Assembly (NCBI RefSeq): GCF_028747205.1
Contig: NZ_CP112880.1
Location: 62,001 to 126,000, forward strand
Direction of reading: 5' to 3'
Length of the DNA: 64,000 nucleotides
Source: Streptomyces sp. CA-278952
GTDB taxonomy: Bacteria; Actinomycetota; Actinomycetes; Streptomycetales; Streptomycetaceae
Shown here: piece after piece, positions 61,106 to 64,000 of the stretch
Layout: each line of letters opens with the position of its first letter
How positions within the stretch are numbered: position 1 is the stretch's first letter
Translations under genes and position numbers: made by a program
The notes under the pieces: model-generated
Told to the model about the DNA's origin: nothing
The model's input: only the letters and a program-made list of their open reading frames with translations
The model's database searches: none

Positions 61106-61384
61106 GTGCCCGAGGACGAGCAACGGAACGGCAGACGCCTGGAGCAGGCGATCATCGACCTGCTGAAGCGGCGTGGCCCGAACGCCACCATCTGCCCCTC
61201 CGACGCCGCGCGCGCCGTGTACCGGGGCGACGACGACGGCTGGCGTTCCCTGATGGAGCCCGCCCGCCAGGCGGCCCGGCGGCTGGTCGGAGCCGGTCGG
61301 GTCGAGATCACCCAGGGAGGCCGCCCCGTCGCACCGGACGAGGCCCGGGGCCCGATCCGGATCCGGATGCGCCGCGCCCGCTGA
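61106..61384 (+). CDS. DUF3253-family small protein
   Basis: 92 residues from a GTG at 61106. The family pattern is LEQAIIDLLKRRGPNATICPSDAARAV, then WRSLMEPARQAARRLVGAGRVEITQGG, a winged-helix-like fold. The conserved Cys-Pro-Ser is present. No function is established for the family. Stand-alone gene with 71 bp to the GNAT gene downstream. Confidence 0.88.
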   Translation: MPEDEQRNGRRLEQAIIDLLKRRGPNATICPSDAARAVYRGDDDGWRSLMEPARQAARRLVGAGRVEITQGGRPVAPDEARGPIRIRMRRAR

Positions 61385-61455
61385 CGTCCGCGCGCCGACT
61401 CATCGCGCAGGGCACCTGATGCGCTGCTGCGGGCGGGCCCGGTAGTTTGCCCGCC

Positions 61456-62004
61456 ATGACTGAACTCGGATGCGTCGCCTGGCCACCTGCACCGATCGAC
61501 ACGGCGCGGCTCGTGCTCCGTGAGTCCGCGGCCCGGGACCGTGCGGCGTTCATCGAGCTGTTCGCATCGCCGGAGGTGGGCGTCCACCTCGGCGGCCCCC
61601 GCCCGCGTGATGAACTCGAACGGGCCGTTCCCGAGGTGCCGGGACAGCGCCGGGGTCTCTTCGTCGTCGACCTGGGCGGAGCGATGGTCGGCACGGTCAC
61701 GCTCGAACGCCGGGCCGCCGAGCGTCCGGGCGGCCTCGGTCCGGACGGCGACCGCGCCGAGCTCGGGTACATGTTCCTGCCCCGGGCGTGGGGGGCCGGA
61801 TACGCCGCCGAGGCGTGCGCCGCCGTACTCGGCTGGTTCGCCGCCGCGCGGCCGGGCGAACCGGTCGTCCTCTGCACACAGATCGCCAACACCCCCTCGA
61901 TGCGCCTCGCGCGGAAGCTGGGGTTCACCGAAGTGGCGCGGTTCGAGGAGTACGGCGCCGAGCAGTGGTTCGGCGTGTGGAGTCCGGTCACTCCGTCCGA
62001 TTGA
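61456..62004 (+). CDS. GNAT-family N-acetyltransferase (RimJ/RimL-like)
   Basis: 182 residues from the ATG at 61456. GNAT features: IDTARLVLRESAARDRAAFIELF (motif C/D), LGYMFLPRAWGAGYAAEACAAVLGWF with the acetyl-CoA pyrophosphate loop RxxGxG/A-like PRAWGAGYA, and NTPSMRLARKLGF typical of RimJ/RimL-type acetyltransferases. It probably acetylates an amine of a protein or small molecule; the substrate is unknown. Confidence 0.88.
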   Translation: MTELGCVAWPPAPIDTARLVLRESAARDRAAFIELFASPEVGVHLGGPRPRDELERAVPEVPGQRRGLFVVDLGGAMVGTVTLERRAAERPGGLGPDGDRAELGYMFLPRAWGAGYAAEACAAVLGWFAAARPGEPVVLCTQIANTPSMRLARKLGFTEVARFEEYGAEQWFGVWSPVTPSD

Positions 62005-62186
62005 TCCAGGTGCCGCACGCCCTCGCGCGCAAGGCGGATCACGGCGCTCCGCTGTTACACAACGATCATTGAGTGCGCCCGAACGGCCTCTGCATACTTC
62101 AGGAATCCGGGGCCGAACGCGTATCCGAACGCGCCCCGTGCGGCCGGGCCTTCGCCCGCCCGAACCACTCCTGAGCAGGGACAATC

Positions 62187-64000
62187 TTGCGAAAAAGATC
62201 AACGAGGGCGTACGCGCTCGTCGCCGCCGCCTCGGTCGCCCTGACGGCGGGCATGACCGCTCCGGCGTCGGGGAAGACCGGCGGCCCGGACCCGGCATCC
62301 CCGACCACCGCCAAGGCCTTAAAGGCAGACGACCGGACCGTCGACACCGTCACCCTGATCACCGGTGACCGGGTCCTCGTGGACGCCAAGGGCCGGGTCG
62401 GGGGCATCCAGCGGGCCAAGGGCCGGGAGGACATTCCCTTCTTCACCGAGATCCACGACGGCCGCACCCATGTGGTGCCGCGTGACGCCCGGCAGCTGAT
62501 CGCCGACGGCAGGCTGGACCGGCGGCTGTTCGACATCACCGCTCTGGCCGAGCCGGAAAGCCTCGAGGCCCACCGGGCCGGGCTCAAGGTGATCGTCGGT
62601 TACCGGGGAGCGACGGCCGGGTCCGCCCGTGCCGAGGTGCGGTCCGCCGACGGCACCACCGTCCGCCGGACCCTGTCGGCCCTCGACGCCGATGCCGTCA
62701 CCAGTGCCGCGGCCACCGACAGCGAGGGCGCTCTGTGGGATGCCCTGACGCGTCAGCGGAAGGACGGTTCGGCGGCCACCGCGTCCGGCATCGCGCGGAT
62801 CTGGCTCGACGGTGTGCGCAAGGCCTCGCTCGACCGCAGCACCGGTCGGATCGGCGCCCCGGCGGCCTGGGCCCGGTCGTTCGACGGCACCGGTGTGAAG
62901 ATCGCCGTCGTGGACACGGGCATCGACGCCACCCATCCCGACCTGGCGGGCCGGGTGGCCGCCGAGCGCAACTTCAGCGGCTCCCCGGACGCCAAGGACC
63001 GTAACGGGCACGGCACGCACGTGGCCTCCACGGCGGCCGGCACGGGAGCGAAGGACGCCCGGTTCAAGGGCGTGGCCCCCGGAGCCCGGCTGATCAACGC
63101 GAAGGTGCTCGACGACCGGGGCGCCGGTGACGACTCCAGCATCATCGCCGGGGTCGACTGGGCCGTCGCCCAGGGCGCCGACGTCATCAACATGAGCCTG
63201 GGCGGACTCGACACCCCCGGAATCGACCCGCTGGAAGCCCAGGTCAACAAGGTCTCCGCGGAGAAGGGCGTCCTGTTCGCGATAGCCGCGGGCAACAACG
63301 GGCCGAACCAGGGCACGGTCGCGTCGCCGGGCAGCGCAGACGCGGCCCTGACCGTCGGCGCCGTCGACGACGACGACCTGATGGCCGACTTCTCCAGCGT
63401 CGGTCCCCGTACCGGTGACAAGGCCGTCAAGCCCGACATCACCGCACCGGGCGTGTCGATCACGGCGGCAGCGGCGGAGGGCGTGGCGGGGCAGAACCCG
63501 CCCGGGTACCACAGTCTGAACGGCACGTCGATGGCGACTCCGCACGTCGCGGGGGCCGCGGCGATCCTCAAGCAGAAGAACCCCACCTGGACGGGCGCGC
63601 GGATCAAGGCCGTCCTGACGGGCTCTGCCAAGGACGGCGCCCACTCGGTCTTCCAGCAGGGCGCGGGTCGGCTCACCGTCGACAAGGCGATCGACCAGAC
63701 GGTCGTCGCCGAGCCGGTCTCCGTGAACCTGGGCACCCAGACCTGGCCCCACACCGACGACGCCCCCGTCACCGAGCAGGTGACGTACCGCAACAACGGC
63801 AGCGCCGACGTGACGCTGAGCCTGTCGCTGTCCACGCCGACCGGGGGGGACGGGCAGCCCGCCCCCGCCGGCTTCTTCACCCTCGGAGCCCAGCGGGTCA
63901 CGGTCCCGGCGGGCGGCACCGCAGCCGTTGACCTGACCGCCGACACCCGCCTCGGCGGTACGGTCGACGGCTCCTACTCCGCCACGGTCGTGGCGTCCGG
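62187..64000 (+). CDS. secreted S8 (subtilisin-like) serine protease, 3' end outside window
   Basis: The TTG at 62187, with GAGCAGGGA upstream, gives a Sec signal peptide (MRKRSTRAYALVAAASVALTAG). A propeptide-like region follows, then the S8 domain: Asp in IAVVDTGIDATHPDLAG (about residue 245), His in GHGTHVASTAAGTG (about 276), the oxyanion Asn in AAGNNGPNQG and the Ser in NGTSMATPHVAGAA (about 448). The reading frame is still open at 64000 and continues into a beta-rich region, so the protein is a large multi-domain protease as is common in Streptomyces. Confidence 0.9.
   Translation, partial: MRKRSTRAYALVAAASVALTAGMTAPASGKTGGPDPASPTTAKALKADDRTVDTVTLITGDRVLVDAKGRVGGIQRAKGREDIPFFTEIHDGRTHVVPRDARQLIADGRLDRRLFDITALAEPESLEAHRAGLKVIVGYRGATAGSARAEVRSADGTTVRRTLSALDADAVTSAAATDSEGALWDALTRQRKDGSAATASGIARIWLDGVRKASLDRSTGRIGAPAAWARSFDGTGVKIAVVDTGIDATHPDLAGRVAAERNFSGSPDAKDRNGHGTHVASTAAGTGAKDARFKGVAPGARLINAKVLDDRGAGDDSSIIAGVDWAVAQGADVINMSLGGLDTPGIDPLEAQVNKVSAEKGVLFAIAAGNNGPNQGTVASPGSADAALTVGAVDDDDLMADFSSVGPRTGDKAVKPDITAPGVSITAAAAEGVAGQNPPGYHSLNGTSMATPHVAGAAAILKQKNPTWTGARIKAVLTGSAKDGAHSVFQQGAGRLTVDKAIDQTVVAEPVSVNLGTQTWPHTDDAPVTEQVTYRNNGSADVTLSLSLSTPTGGDGQPAPAGFFTLGAQRVTVPAGGTAAVDLTADTRLGGTVDGSYSATVVAS

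Overview
The window is high-GC DNA, with strong G/C bias at third codon positions, many GTG and some TTG starts, and 4-bp stop/start overlaps inside operons. Its gene types are tandem PASTA-less Ser/Thr kinases with PQQ propellers, an AfsR-type regulator, an ECF41 sigma factor and secreted pectinases. Together these point to a Streptomyces (or close actinomycete) chromosome, probably an arm or accessory region because several IS remnants and broken genes are present. No tRNA, rRNA or CRISPR array was seen.

Layout. 1-8.9 kb: the C-terminal part of an AfsR/SARP-like NB-ARC/TPR regulator, a 3'-truncated IS630 transposase, and two tandem AfsK-like Ser/Thr kinases with extracellular PQQ-type propellers, divergent from a small membrane-anchored protein. 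8.9-13.0 kb: a mobile-element graveyard holding a decayed IS630 transposase, two unrecognised small genes with their own promoter and terminator, the 3' part of an IS5-type transposase, and a multiply broken type II thioesterase. 13.0-17.4 kb: an endonuclease/exonuclease/phosphatase protein, a SnoaL-like protein, an alpha/beta hydrolase, and an EamA exporter divergent from a LysR regulator. 17.4-26.4 kb (mostly minus strand): response regulator, histidine kinase and MMPL transporter as one operon, a MerR regulator, a secreted S33/TAP-like peptidase, a condensation-domain protein and a DUF3159 membrane protein.

26.8-42.6 kb is a pectin and arabinan utilisation locus. It encodes a GntR regulator, a DHDPS-family and an IlvD/Edd-family dehydratase (an oxidative sugar-acid route), and a six-gene run joined by 4-bp overlaps: two ABC permeases, Gfo/Idh oxidoreductase, DUF6807 protein, GH43 and substrate-binding lipoprotein. 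Secreted rhamnogalacturonan acetylesterase, pectate lyase, pectin methylesterase and a second pectate lyase with a C-terminal carbohydrate-binding domain follow. The importer has no ATPase of its own. Near-identical LacI-type operators lie before the permease operon and before the convergent pectate lyase, which also has a CebR-like box, so a LacI-family regulator encoded elsewhere probably coordinates them.

43.5-52.9 kb is a second, separately controlled sugar or polyol module: two FGGY kinases, a histidine phosphatase, a DeoR regulator, a D-2-hydroxyacid dehydrogenase and a XylF/G/H-like importer. Its three promoter regions share a TGTTAATTT-type motif, the probable DeoR operator. The substrate is not evident, and this is the best candidate for an undescribed pathway.

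52.9-57.4 kb is a urease operon (ureA-B-C-F-G-D, minus strand, no ureE). 58.0-64.0 kb holds an FAD-dependent oxidoreductase paired with an ECF41 sigma factor, a gene frameshifted by a 7-bp tandem repeat, DUF3253 and GNAT proteins, and the start of a secreted subtilisin-like protease that runs off the window.
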